Part shown: piece by piece, positions 47,680 through 61,263 of the stretch | How the letters are laid out: each line of letters opens with the position of its first letter | How positions within the stretch are numbered: the first letter of the stretch is position 1 | Assembly: GCA_029706075.1 (NCBI GenBank) | Contig: JAINUG010000261.1 | Location: 491,807 to 555,806, forward strand | DNA length: 64,000 bases | Reading direction: 5' to 3' | DNA from: Aldrovandia affinis | Taxonomy: Eukaryota; Chordata; Actinopteri; Notacanthiformes; Halosauridae | Made by a program: the position numbers and the translations under genes | The notes under the pieces: generated by a model | Told to the model about the DNA's origin: nothing | Databases searched by the model: none | The model's input: only the letters and a program-made list of their open reading frames with translations

Positions 47680-49807
47680 ATACAGTGGGTATAATAAGTA
47701 GTCTGTTTTTTATTTGTAATTAGTTAACAAAAAGCTTTAGAGGTTTATTTTTATTTGACATTATAGAGTATTTTGTATTGATCAGTGGCAGTAATCCGCA
47801 ACTCTCAAAACCCCAAGACCCTCTTTGCCACCATTAACTCTTTAATCAGCCCCCCCTCTAGCACTAGCCTGGATGTGTCTCCAACAAAATGTGAGGAATT
47901 TTTAAAATTCTTCATCAACAAAGTTGAGGACATCAGAAGTAATATCACACCACCTGCATGTAGCCTAGATGTCTCACCGCTCTGCTCATCCAACCTGGCC
48001 TGTTTTCAACCTATCTCTCTCTGCTCTCACAGATATAGTCTCAGCTATGAAACCGACCACCTGCCCCCTTGATATAGTTCCCTCTGCTCTTCTGAAAGAA
48101 GTATTTCACAACTGGCCCCAGCATCCTCTCTATCATTAACACCTCCCTAGTCACTGGTACCGTTCCAACCTGCTTCAGACATGCAGTGGTCCAGCCCCTT
48201 CTGAAAAAACCCAACCTAGACGTCACCCAGCTCAATAACTACAGGCCAATCTCCAAGCTCCCATTTCTGTCAAAGGTCCTTGAAAAGGTTGTTCTCTCCC
48301 AGCTGTCTCCCTACCTGCACTTGAATAACATCTTGGATACATTTCAGTCAGGCTTTAGAGCCAACCACAGCACAGAGTCTGCCCTGCTCAAGGTCACCAA
48401 TGACCTGCTTCTCACTACTGACAACCGCGACTGTGCTGTCCTTATGCTCCTAGACCTTAGTGCAGCCTTCGATACGATAGACCATAACATCCTTATCGAT
48501 CGTCTCTGCCAGGCAGTTGGTGTCAGTGGCACAGCTCTATCTTGGTTCACCTCCTACCTCAGTGATAGAAGCTTCTCTGTTAATATCGGCAATTGCTCCT
48601 CCCCCTCCGCCTCTCTCTCTTGCGGGGTCCCACAAGGCTCCATCCTTGGCCCTATTCTATTCTCTCTGTATATGCTGCCCCTTGGTTTAGTCATTCAGAA
48701 ACACAACATCTCTTTCCATTGTTATGCCGACGACACTCAGGTCTATCTCCCCATGAAACCCAATGACAAGTCCAGTGTTGACAGCCTCCGATCCTGTCTA
48801 GATGACATCAAATGCTGGATGGCACAAAATTTCTTACAACTCAACGAGTCTAAATGTGAAATCCTCCTTTTCGGCCCCCAAACAAAACCAGTGTGATGGC
48901 CAGCAGCCTGGGTAACCTGTCTGTCCTAGTTCAGCCCTTTGTTAAAAACCTGGGCGTGTTCTTCGACCCTGAATTTCACTTTGACAGGCAGGTGAACTCG
49001 GTGGTGAAGGGATGTTTCTTCCAGCTCCGGACCATAGCTAAGATTAAGGCCATTCTCTCCCCTCAGACCTTGAAAGAGTCATTCATGCCTTCATATCATC
49101 ACGACTTGATTATTGTAACTCTCTGTACCTGGGGCTTAATAAGTCGACCATGGCCCGCCTACAGCTACCCCACAACGCTGCTGCTAGATTGCTCACAGGT
49201 ACTCGGAAGAGAGCTCATATCACCCCTGTCCTTGCCTCCCTTCATTGGCTCCCAGTACGCTATAGGATAGATTTTAAAGTTATTTTATTTGTCTACAAAG
49301 CTCTAAATGGTAAGGCCCCCTCCTACCTAGCAGACCTCCTCACCCCTATACCAACGTCAGGGCCCTCAGATCTGCTGATAAGGGTCTCCTAACCACCCGT
49401 AAGTCCAACCTCAAGTCTAGGGGGGGGCGTGCTTTTGCTGTCGCGGCCCCTGACCTCTGGAACAGCATCCCCATGTCCATCAGATTTGCCCCTCCATCGA
49501 GTCCTTTAAATCTAAGCTCAAAACCCACTTGTATTCCTTAGCGTTCCCGACTCACACTGACTCCTGCCTTGTTTGTTCTGTTCCTTTGTATGTCTGTTGG
49601 TTGTTTATTTTCTGTTTATTTTTACCCTTAGTCTACCTGTATTGTAAAGCACTTTGGTTGACGAGCGTCATGTTAAATGTGCTATATAAATAAAATTTGA
49701 TTGATTGATTGAGTAAATGCCAACGAAATCAATTTTGATTCCATTAAGTACAAAAATAAAATGTGAAAAATGCCAAAGAGAGCGAATAGTTTTTATACCC
49801 ACTGTAT
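47680..49807. mobile_element. terminal-inverted-repeat element split by a LINE
   Basis: ATACAGTGGGTATAATAA at about 47,680 is matched in reverse complement by TTTTATACCCACTGTAT at 49,790-49,807. The ends resemble those of short Tc1/mariner-related elements in fish. Almost all of the interior is the LINE at 47,787-49,710, so the LINE inserted into a small non-autonomous element. Confidence 0.6.
47787..49710 (+). mobile_element. L2-like LINE, 5'-truncated and frameshifted
   Basis: The open frame 48,186-48,893 codes a non-LTR reverse transcriptase: [17 protein letters not shown], the [12 protein letters not shown] block with its catalytic Asp, [17 protein letters not shown], and the YADD active site in CYADDTQVY. 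Pieces of the region before it (47,785-48,060) and of the C-terminal part (48,893-49,390) sit in other frames, so the copy is inactive. The 3' end has a CTATATAAATAAAATTTGAT segment and a GATT tandem tail, typical of L2-clade elements. Family assignment to L2 rather than a relative such as Rex1 is by eye. Confidence 0.8.
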
Positions 49808-50564
49808 ATTATTCCAAATTTTATAAATTGATCTTCAAGGTACATACAATAATACAAGGGTGGTGGTTTCATAACTATAATAAAGTGTTTTTTCTTATTA
49901 AAAAAATACCAAATACAGTACATTGCTTTCAAACATTTAAAACCATTTTCAAATATTGGTCCCTTATACCCATGACTACTTAAAACAAAAATGTAAAGAC
50001 TGATTAAAATAAAAGTAGAATAAAACATGTAAACAATGCAACTGTAAACATTAATAGTATAACAGCCACACACCCAAAGCTTTTAGATTACTGTAACACT
50101 GTAGCAGCAATTCGCAAACCTGTTTACCATAGACCAATATCATAGAAAAACCTATACCAAATAGTGGTATTCATTTTCTTTTTTTCTAAATCTAATGAAT
50201 AGTGTCTATTCATAGACCACTACACACTCATTCTCAATGAATGCTAAAATTCATACAGTCATCAGTTCTTCAGTAATTTGAGGATGTGTGTATTGTTGCT
50301 ACTTGCATAAAAAGTCACTTCATTATTAATCTTTAGTTTGTTGTAACTCCTTGTCCTGGTCATTATCTGGAACATTAATACATATTAAAATATTTATAAT
50401 GCTGAAAAGCATTACACAGATAATCACATCAGGAGGCAAGCAGTGTCGTACTTTGTGGTAAATTAAGTGATAAAACTTATCAAAAGGCTCAGAAGGAGAC
50501 TGGCTGAATCGAAGTATGAAATGATCCACAAGACCTTTTGTTTTTCTCCTGCATTTGTTCCAGG

Positions 50565-53500
50565 TCAGATATGTCCATATGTCTGTCTCTCTGAATGCCC
50601 TCCCTCTGTCTCGCTTTCGACCTCTTCATCTCCCAGAGCCCAGCTCTGGATCTTTCCACTGCCGAACAGGGTGAAGATGACGGCTCCAACCGCACTCACC
50701 CCTGCTGACACACAGAACACATTCCTCCACCCAGCCAAGGAGTGCTGGGGAAGGGAGAGGGTAAAGAAAATAGATATTTAGAAGATATTTCTATTCCAAC
50801 TTCTTGGAGACCTAATTTCAATTTGTCTTGTATAGATTATATAGCATCTGATACAGATTGTTTTAGGGTGCTCGGTGCTCACATCTTTGGTGAGGTAACC
50901 CACAGCAATGGGTGCTACAACCCCTGGGATGGTCCCAAAGGTGTTGGTGATTCCCAGCAACACACCTGCATATCTGAGAGAGGGAGGGAGGGAGGGAGGG
51001 GGAACAAGCGAGTGAGAGAGTGAGAAGACAAGAGAGAGTGAAAAGAAAGTGAGAGCATGGCCACAAACAGCAGATGAGATAGACACTGATACAGTATAGG
51101 GTGTTGGGACTGTCAGATACATGATGACGTGAGAGAGAGACAAAAGTACAACTCTCCACTCAGCATAATATATATATTTTCCCTGGACTGTCGAGTCAGC
51201 CCACTGTAAGTTTTTGCATTGGGTTGAAATCCATTTGTAAATTCTATATTTGTTCCGAGGTAAACAAGCTTAATTCTACTCAAGATGCTTACTCAAAAAA
51301 CATTGCTATATAGGTCTATGAGAAGGGTCCTGAATATCAAAATGACATTTATATGTCACCTGTTAGCTACCAAAATTACTGTTGATATGCTCTCCTGATC
51401 AATAATCAAAGGTAATACAGACATGGTATATTTATGGTTTTTATTACATATGTGCTTTGGGACTATATGTTTTTGTCATGCTAATAAAGCAAAGTAGATT
51501 ATTTTTAGAGAAAGACAGAAAGAAAGGGTGCTCATAAAGAAAGAAAGAGAAAGACGTTAAACCTGCAGACAGAAATACAGACACACACAGTCAGGCAGAT
51601 CAACTTCAGACAACAATTCCTGGACAGACAGAATTCCCAACTGACTGACAGGCAAACCTGTGTCACCCTGTTTACAGCGTAGGCATACCGGGGAGCGATG
51701 TCAATCTGGTTAATGAAGACTCCAGCTGCGCTAGTGCCACCTAGGCTGGTGGACAGTGTGAGGAAGGTCACGGCGAGTACGCCACTGCACCCTGCAAAGC
51801 CAACGGCAACCAGAAAAGCAGCAGGCAAGAGGAGACCTGTGTGTGTGTTTATACACAATAAATAAAGAGAGAGAAAAATATATGTGACAAAATTATTATG
51901 AAATGCTTTGTTGACTACTTCTCACAATCAATAATTATCTGTGACAAATTTCACACACCACACTGATGTTTAATTTGGGCAAAAATACTTTTTTTTATAA
52001 AACAATACAGCAGGAGAGAAAGGTTAATGACATACATTAACCCCCACAGTAAAACTCCTAGGTTGAAAGCCATGACATAAAAACACATGGTGATTACATT
52101 ATAAAGAAGTATAAAGATAAGTGTAAGTATAAAGATACCAAGCTCAGAGTTACGGACTGACCGCTCAACAGAACGTAGTATGAACCCAGAAGTAGCATAG
52201 ACAGGTATGCCTTATCAATATCAAGCTCTTTATAATCACTGGTGCAAATCACTGGGGCATGTCTTAGCACGATTGCTAAAGAATGTGGACAGATCAACAT
52301 TGTTTGATATAAAGACGGGCCAGAACAAAATCAAACACTTCACGCAGACATGTCCATTCTATTCTTACTGTTGGTGAGGGCGGACGGTGGGTTTGGGATA
52401 TCTATAACCGAATGTTCTGAATAACGACATGAAAATCGCTGCTTATGTCAAGTATGTGCGGCTGCAGCCTGCGTCCTGCGGGTGTTTCTTGATATGGGGA
52501 TAAGGCAGCATAACGTAAAGATTTATTATTAGGGTGACCAGCCTGCCTAGTCCCCTGGTCATAAAGGCAAATGCCTGGAGCGGTTCACGTGCTCTGGTTG
52601 GGATATTCGCGACTGCGCTAGCATGAGCATGCGCTGTGTCGTAGGCCCGCGATACTAGTTCACCGGGGATTGGGGCAGCGAGAGTTATCTCTCAACGCCT
52701 CATCCAAGGAAAGCATCAGTGACATAATGCACTAATCCACCATACGCATGTGGCTGAGCCCGTTCTGGTCCGTATTGCGCAGGGCAGCGTCCTGCTGTCA
52801 TTGCCGTGTTGGGTAAGTGAACGTGAGTCGGCTCAGCATCTCTGCAGCTCCTGCGGAAATCAGGTGAGGGTGGCACGCTGAACTGTGCGGGGCCCTCCTG
52901 AGTTAGGGGCTAGCAGCGGGGTCCGTAACCTGAGCGCCGTCGAGCCCTAGCCTGGCCAGCGCGGCATGCAGGGTAGCGCATAGCAAGGTCTCTGGCCCAT
53001 CCTTGGGATTGACACTGGACAGGCTCTCAACACTGGGCAGGAAAATAACTGGGGATTTGATTGATGCCAGTAAGACCTTCAACCTGGGCTAGGCATGTTC
53101 GCCTCACTGCATTGGGTAGGATGGCACAGTTAATGCAGGGGTCTGTGAGGGCCTCTCTGAGATGTCCAATACCCAGGCGTGGGGGCAAAGGTCATGTCCG
53201 TCTTCCACCAGTTAACCGGTTTCACAAAAGGAACAGGTGGGCATGTCCAGTGACGTGGCAAAGTTCTCTATCGCAAGCAGTAAGGCCCTAAAGTAACTGG
53301 CGGCTAAGTTTGTAAAGTTACTTTCCACGTAGAGTGCTTGAGAACACAGTATTATTCTCACAGACACAGTATTGCCTTTCATTGACCCTCAAATAATTTC
53401 AATGATATTTGTTTTATTGGCACGTCAAGCATTTATTTTTTACACAACAGTGACATGGCCCAGTTAAATAAAACAGTGTAAGCAGCTTAATTATGAAACA

Positions 53501-56500
53501 CATTCATGATAGGTGACGGTGTTAAAATTGGGGATAATCCCAGGAAACACACAATGTTGCCACCACGTAGCAACAAATATCCCAGTAAATAAAACTACGT
53601 TGTGACAATGTGATGTGTGCATCAAGTTCACGTCTTCTCTTTCACGGGAATCACATGCAAATCAAAGTCTGTCTGTTTTAGGGCCAATAAGAGCATAAAT
53701 GTATGTTTCTTATGGGCAATATCAATGGTTATAGTACCATGAAAGCACTGCTAACGACAGGCTAATCTCAGCGCTTTAGTGTTGTTTTACAAGACATGAC
53801 GGGAAGCAAAACCCATTATAGTCATTATCTCTAACTCCAAATATAACAAATCCAAGAACTGCATCAATAACATTGTAAGAAATTGTTCTTTTAATTAGCT
53901 TGAGAGATATTGTAGCAATAAAAATGTATATTCTTTCTTCAAGATCTTATTCAGATTTGCATCAGTGTAGGGCTAGGTTCACCATTTTAAGACGTAGCCT
54001 ATAGCACAGCAATTGGTTCAGTGTAAATGAGCAACACATCTGATTGCTGTGGAGTTTGCATAAAAACAACTGTCGACTGAGTGTAGTCCTTTCTCATTTA
54101 TATAAGTATATCTGTCTGTCAGAAAAACATAAATAAGCAGGCTATTGTGCTTTGAGAATCAAACAGACATGGCTAACAGAATGTCAGATCACCTGCCGAA
54201 TCAAACGCTAATTTTCCGTCGCGTTCAAGAAACAAAAAGTAGCCTACAGTTATTATTCAACCTAACCTCTAAAAAGTCAATTGGTGTATTGACGTCACTT
54301 CTGAACATTTCAGATTTCCGAACGGCCTCCATTCCCGATGCGTCAGAGGTTCGACTGTACTATATTATATTTTTTTAATCTTGTTTTTCTGTCACTTTGT
54401 CTCTCATCCCGCTAATCCATACTGCCCATAGCCTTCCCCTCCTGCCCATCCACCTTGCCTGTGAGAGTGAAGATCTTGCGGACTGCAGTGATGCTCAGGA
54501 TCTCCCTCTCCAGGAGGTTGTCTGCCATTACACCTGACATCACAGAAAACAGCCAAGCACCTAGATATGGCAAAGCAGACATGAATCCATTCTACAGAGA
54601 CGGAGGAAGAGAGAGAAAAACACTTATTCAACAATAAGAACATTTAAACTCATTACCCCTCTGTCTCCTTTCTTCTCCCCTCTCTCTGTCTCAAATACTT
54701 CTGAGGAGCTCCCTCTTCCTTCCCCACCCACCCCCCTACTTTCCTTTTCTCCGAATGCTTTTCCCCCCAGTTTGGAATGCCTAATCGTATTCTTAAGCTG
54801 TGCTCGCTGCAACCTCCGCTGTCAATTCGGGAGAGAGTAGAGAAGCACGCACTATCCTCCAAAATATGTGATGTCAGCCACTGCTTCTCTTCACACCGCA
54901 GTTCACCAGTTAAGCTTGCACAGACATGAGTCAGAAGAAGACACTTCATGTGCAGCTTTATACCGGCAGACTGTGGGCACCTGATTGACCAGCGGGGGTC
55001 GCTGGTGTGCAACGAGGCACAGACAACCCATCCAACTGAATCGCTCCCTCCCTGATGCAACTGCCAATTCCAATAACTGCATGAGCCATCGAGCAGACCC
55101 TGCACCCTCCTATCCTGCAACCTTCCCTTCCCTCTCATCTTCTTTCCCTCACCTGCCGGAGGTCAAAGTGCAACACCGTGTCCATGTATGTGGGCAGTGA
55201 GGTCAGCAGTGTGTAGTACGCCCAGTTGGCGCACATCTGAGTGAGGATGATTGACCACAGGGGCACAGATAGCAGCATGGGTATGAGGGGAACTGACCAA
55301 CCATGGGAACCGCCCTGGGTCAGAACAATGGGGGACAAAGAGAAGGAGAGGATGACAGGTTAGTGCACTAACTTTATGCTTGACCTACTTGACTACTGAC
55401 AGAGACTGTTCCAAGTTAGTGCATTGTTGACCTGATGCAGACAGGTCATGTTACCTGAGACCCGATGGAGTTGATGATGTAATCTCTCTCGTGCACGCTG
55501 ATTCGTGGATGAGAGCAAGGCTCATCCGCCACAAGGATGAACCAGAACAGTCCCCACAGACAACCTGCGCCACCTGGTGGTAAGGAAGACACAGAAGCGT
55601 TAATGGTGAGAGCGAGTGTGTGTGTGGGACCAAGACAGTGCTTGGGTGCGAGTTCACGTGTGGTGTGTGCGTCTGTGCTTTTTAAAGGTCATTTCAAACA
55701 AGAAATATGACATCACAGCGTCTGTGTCTGGCATTAGCATACTTTGTTGAGCGTATTATCGTTAATCGTAACATGCCCATAAGCAGCTTTGATTGGACGG
55801 AATACAAAAATGTAACACTGGGCAGTAACATTTGTGTGTGTACATATGCATGAATGTGTGTGTGTGTTGTTATGAACTGGTATTAGGAACACAAAACATT
55901 TTCTTTGTTTAGGCATAATACCTACGTCCAATGACTAAGCAGGGGGCAGTCAATTCCCCAGGGTTTTAAAAGGTGACTTCAGGGGCCTCTGGTAGCGTAG
56001 CGGTCTACGCATTCGCCCGGAATGCAAGTTGCCTACTGCAGCCATGGTTCAAAACCTGGCTGCGCCAGTCTGGCCCCAGGGGGAGGGTGAGCCGGCACGA
56101 GCTCGCCAATAAGCGCAAAGGGTGTCTCTAGAAAGCAGGTGGGTGAGTTCCGTCTCGGATCATTGCCAGCCTCGGGCAATTCACTTCCCCCATAGTGATG
56201 GGCGGTGGGTTGGTGGGGGAGGGAGGGCAAATTGAAAGACATAGAGGGTATAATTGGCTACCAAATTGGGAGAGAAACGGGGAAAAAAATAGACTTCAAG
56301 ACCCGGAAGTGGTGTAGATTGAGAATGTGATGCAATACTCTGATAACAGTGATTTGACTGTAGAGTGGAACATCGGCAGCTAATTTGGCAGTTGCTGTTT
56401 GCCTATAGTTTTACATTTACATTTACATTTTAAGCATTTAGCAGACGCTCTTATCCAGAGCAACTTACAAGATGTGCACTAATACATGGTAGGAACAATC

Positions 56501-57140
56501 ATAGTTAGCGCACGAGATCAGTGCAGTAATACAGCAATAGACATCATTGCAGGCATCTGCGTACCATACCTGTAACACCGGGAAGGAATTGGTAAGGTTA
56601 GTGATTATTATTATTTTTGTAACTTTTTTTTTGTGAAAGTTTTGAAAGGACATTGGTTTTGTCTTGGGGCTGCTGACAGTTTTGGTCCTCTTTGGAAAAT
56701 TCCTGAACAGGTATTTGGTTAGTGACATTTGGAAAACGACCTGCTGTTGAGTTACAAGGTCCAGTTCGGGACGCTGCCTGAGAGCTTCTCCAGGCCCCAC
56801 TATTTTTTTTTCATATACTATTTTTGGGTTGCAGTATTCACAAATGAGGAATTGTGCACACAAACTGACTTCCAGGAAAAAGGAAGACCAAGCCAAGACG
56901 TAGCTTGTTACGAGGCCTGAGGACTGGGCTCACCAAGAGAGAAGGTGTGCAGTGGAAATCATCAGATTGGGTGAGTGGCCTACCCCTTATGATGTTGGGA
57001 CTGCCTCACTCACTAAGTGCCTGCGGTTTTCTTTTGTTTACACTCACACACCTCACAGATATACAATACTAGGTCACGCTCAGCTCTACCCTGAAAACTA
57101 GTGTTAGGGATGGGGTTGAGTTGTAACAGTGTGTGTGTAT

Positions 57141-57214
<74 letters not shown>

Positions 57215-58803
57215 ACGCGTGAATGTATGCAAGTGTGTGGTGCGTGCGCTGGTACGCGTGTCCTCACCGCAGCAGTAGAAGACTGCCGGCCAGCCCAAAG
57301 TATGGCAGATGAAGGCTGTGAGTGGTAGAGCTATAAAGGCGCCAAAGTTTGCCCCCGCTCCTGAAAAGGTCATGAGGCGCGATCTCTCCAGGGGCGGAGC
57401 CCAGCGAGCCCACATCGCCATCATCGCTGGGAACGTCACTCCCTGATAGGTGCACATTAACACGCAGGCAAAGTTACATGCAACACATGCAATTCCAACT
57501 CATTCCGAAACAGTGAACTCCACATTAATAGGTATGCATACACCCTCCCAACACTGCTCTTACCTCCCCGAAGCCTTCCAGAGCTCGCAGGGCAAAGAGC
57601 CAGCTGGCCCCCATCTCAGCAGCCAATGGGGTTAGGAGGGTGAGGGCTGCTGTGCTCACAACCCCCCACCCAGGAAGATCCGCCCCCCGAGATGCCCCGC
57701 CAGGTAACCCCCTGGTATCTGGGTCAGCAGGTACCCAAAGAAGAACGCCCCTAAAAGGAACCCCTGGGTGGCAGAGTCCCATGAGTACTGCGGGATCTGA
57801 GAGATGGAGACGGAAAGAGAGACAGAGGACGAGGGAAGGAGAACGAAGGTGAGGGATGGAGAAACTTTTGACATCCCCTCCTTTGCTTAGAAAGTATGAA
57901 CGGTTTCTCAGATTAGGAGTGCCATTTTGTAAATGTATTTGTGTGCGTGTGTTTGAGAAGTGCTCCTCACCCAGTCTGGCTGCTCTGGATTGTTGCTTCC
58001 ATTACCTAATGTGGACGGGGTGACCGGACACTCCTGCAATGAGGAATTGTTGGTGGACGGCTGACCACTGGTGTTGTTGACCATGGCGACCATGGCAACG
58101 CTTAGGTTGACCCGTAGTCCATAGACCACGGCGAAGCCAAAGAACATCAAGATAGCCAGGTTGCAGCGAGCGGAGCAGCACTGACGGGGTGCTTCAGTGC
58201 GTGACACAAACACAGTTGACAAACACAGTTGACACTGAGCATGATAACCACAGCCATAACCATAAACATTACAACGGACGTGCTCCCACCACTAAAATAA
58301 CTATAAAAATGACCTTCAATAATAATGATAGCTGTGATAATCACAGTGTTTTTTTACACAGCCATCCAATGATGTCATACATGTAACAAAACAATCTTTT
58401 TGTTTGCTATTTTAAAGGCCGACATGGAAGTCGTGAAGAAGATTGAAATTAAAAGTGTCTTTCAAAACATGCGACTGCTGGCAAACGGTGAATCATTTTC
58501 ATCGTGGTTTACTGTTATCATAAACATTCTCAGTGCAACTGGGCCTATGCATTAAGACAATCTCACTGAAGAATCAATGGGAAAGGATAAAAGGTGGTAT
58601 GTTTGACCCATGCTGACATAACCTTAAACACACATCCGTAGAACCGTACTGGGACCCGCAGAGTGATGAACACAATGTGAGCCGACACACTAACACAGGG
58701 ACATACCTGTCTGCTCCTTCACCTTCTCCTTCAGGAGGGGTGTGGCTTCATCATCGTGGTCATCCAGAGGGGAGTTAATGGAATGGCCCTGGTACAATGC
58801 CAT
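50565..58803 (-). CDS. slc17a5: sialin-type lysosomal transporter (SLC17A5-like)
   Basis: Sialin exports sialic acid from lysosomes with protons. Exons on the minus strand are 58,707-58,803, 57,971-58,191, 57,564-57,796, 57,268-57,442, 55,455-55,573, 55,153-55,314, 54,459-54,591, 51,689-51,836, 50,883-50,973 and 50,565-50,744, about 519 residues. Family landmarks are the N-terminal acidic dileucine signal (EATPLL), LRVNLSVA after the first membrane helix (the Arg mutated in Salla disease), [18 protein letters not shown] and [20 protein letters not shown]. The start chosen is MALYQGH; the frame is open further upstream. Exon 3 has a frame break in a G run (57,662-57,671), where one base is missing relative to the expected 234. 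Intron 7 has a GC donor. The motif FPAMHAMW reads FPAMMAMW here. The C-terminal tail is longer than in human. It may be a paralogue. Confidence 0.9.
52535..53290. other. GC-rich foreign-looking block in slc17a5 intron 7
   Basis: About 750 bases of clearly higher GC and CpG content are set in an AT-rich intron. No intact open frame is present and no family was recognised on either strand. The sharp change in composition suggests an inserted element or a decayed retroelement internal region. Confidence 0.4.
55982..56290 (+). mobile_element. tRNA-derived SINE in slc17a5 intron 4
   Basis: The + strand has an A-box-like GGTAGCGTAGCGGTCTACGC and a B-box-like GGTTCAAAACC, then a unique body (GAGCTCGCCAATAAGCGCAA) and an A-rich end (AAATTGGGAGAGAAACGGGG). 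It is oriented opposite to the host gene and does not reach an exon. Confidence 0.75.
56411..56475 (-). repeat. SINE tail fragment
   Basis: This is the tail domain GCATTTAGCAGACGCTCTTA with its leading ACATTT repeats, followed by sequence not shared with the complete copies. It lies inside slc17a5 intron 4. Confidence 0.6.
57128..57211. repeat. (TG)n microsatellite
   Basis: Two (GT)n tracts are separated by TTGTGTTT, about 84 bases in total, inside slc17a5 intron 4 close to the exon that begins at 57,268. Confidence 0.95.
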
Positions 58804-60584
58804 GACGACCCTTATAGACATAGATACACATACATACACATACACACACATGTAGAATCCTGTAAGATTCCACTCAATCAAAGTGTCCGAGTGGTGAAGG
58901 ATAGAGTGTAGTTTTACCTTTGTGATACCGGAACGGGATTAAATGGAGGTTATCTAACTCCAACTACTCTATCTGACTCCAATTTATGTTATTTTTCTCT
59001 CTGTTAACTGTTACTTCTAGAATCGTATATGCAAATGAGACTATAGTCTCTCAGCTCGCGTCGTGTGGCTCTATACGTGTTGCTATCTCTATATGAGATG
59101 CAGACGTTCCTTTGGCCTGTGTAAAGCCTGCCAAGGATACTATTGCGTATCTTGCAACGGCACTAATGTATAAGCGAGTGACTACAGAGCGCGACGTTCT
59201 ATGTGTGTGTGTTAACAGTAACCTTAAAACCACAATGTGTAACTGCAGTTGTTTAGATTCATGAGAGATGCTGAGGTATGAAAATGTTTATTAGCCGAAC
59301 TTGCAGAAATTGTTACAGAAACATCAAACAGAATTTGAGTAATGTAAGCATACAAAAATGGCTATACGCAAATGTTGCGCAGGAGGTCGTAGTAACAAAT
59401 CTCCATGAAGTATGACACTTTTCCCCCTATATCCCCACACACCAAATGGAACCATAAAACACCAAATAAGGACACAATCACTGAAAAACAGAACCACTCC
59501 CTGCGCTGTTTCTGTACGCGCATCACATCACATAATTAGTTTCACAGATGGCCGCTGATGTGTAGATCATTTGCATTTCCACCGTTCACTTTCAACCAGT
59601 GTTCTGAGATCTTTTGTAAGCGCCACCTGTACCACATCATCAATGACACCAACCCACTGCTCATGATGTCAGCTTTCCAACAACACCAAACATGCTTATA
59701 CTGCAAATGTAAATGATGATGTTACAGTATACCACATTAAACTCAGTGATGTGGTCAACAGTCCTGAGAACAGCCCCCTGTTTTGCTGAGACAGCAGGAC
59801 TGCTTCTATTAGTGTGGGGTTGTAAGGCATCTGGGGCAATACCATTGTTTATGCATCTTGCATGTTGGCTCCCTGCTGGCATCATAAACACAGTTCAAAT
59901 TATTTTGGGTTACTTCAGGGCATAGTACTGTGAACTGCCCTACACACACAACGCAAAACACTTTTGTCAGTGACAGACTGAATAACTGACATGCTGCCTG
60001 ACTGACAAACAAGCGAAGCTGATGTATGGTTCGGATCAGATGAGGTACTGTCCGTCAGTCCTCCAGGAGCTGTGTGTTACACGTTGAACAAGTCTTGAAC
60101 TTTACTCCATATGCTCTGATCGTCACACCACACCTTAGGCTGATTGACCGCTCAGTACAAAAAACAAGTTTGCAAAAATGGTTAATGGTCAACTAAGCAA
60201 AACAGTGATAAAACAAGCACACAGTGTGTATGGTAAACATCTACCAATCTGCAAGTTAAATGCCAATACTCTAAATATAGCAGGTGGAAAATAAAATAAC
60301 ACATATGTGGAAGGCGTCGGTCTCGGCAGCGAATCAAGGCGATTAGAGGCCATGCCTACTGGCAGAGCAGCCAGCGCACACACCAGTCCAGGGTTTGACA
60401 ATTACACCTGTGTGCTTAAAACTGCTCTGCTCTCTTCAGCAGGTGGCAGGAACCAGGAAGGAGAAGGCTGTCGAGACCGAGGAAAGTGAGAGTACAAGGG
60501 GAACTGAAAAGTTCCCCTTGTAATCATTTAATTTAGTTTTAGATGGACGAAGAAGTGTTAGTGTTTATTTTACACGCCCGGTCT

Positions 60585-60712
60585 CATTCTCTTCCCCGTG
60601 TTGGGAAAAGAGAAAATAGGAAGAAATAAAAACCGGGTCCGTAGACCCAAAATCCACTCCGTCTCCAATGGCTCTGTTCCCATCAAGGGATTGTCACGTG
60701 GCGTGTGACAAC
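60585..60712 (+). repeat. second copy of the GTCACGTGGCGTGTGAC repeat
   Basis: It shares with 17,690-17,830 an AATAAA, a GGGTCCGTAGACC-like segment, CCACTCC and the identical 19-base block TGTCACGTGGCGTGTGACA near 60,692-60,710. The order of blocks is the same in both copies. Confidence 0.5.
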
Positions 60713-61119
60713 ATATTATTAGTCAAAGCAGATAAATGAAAGTTTAAGGTAACATCATTGATGCCTAGCTCTACACTTGAAACAAACATTGGTAGATCCA
60801 TATGAAGCTGGCTAAAGCTGGTATGTTGGGGATGTACTTCAACACTGATGCACAGGTCTAAGGTAATGCATGGTCTCATTATTTGTGGCTAGGGCCTAGT
60901 GAGTATGTGTGGCAGGTGTCAGTCAGCAGATGCAGGCAGATGTGTTTTCGCTGACAGTGTTAAAACTCCAAAACAAAAGCTCACAGTCAGCAGGGCAAGG
61001 CTATTTGTTCTGGCTGGGGAAATGGGGCTTAAAACACTATGCTGACAGCAGGAAGCATGCATGTGTGCCTCAACACACACTCAAGCAAGCACGCACACGC
61101 ACACGCACACGCACGCACA

Positions 61120-61263
<144 letters not shown>

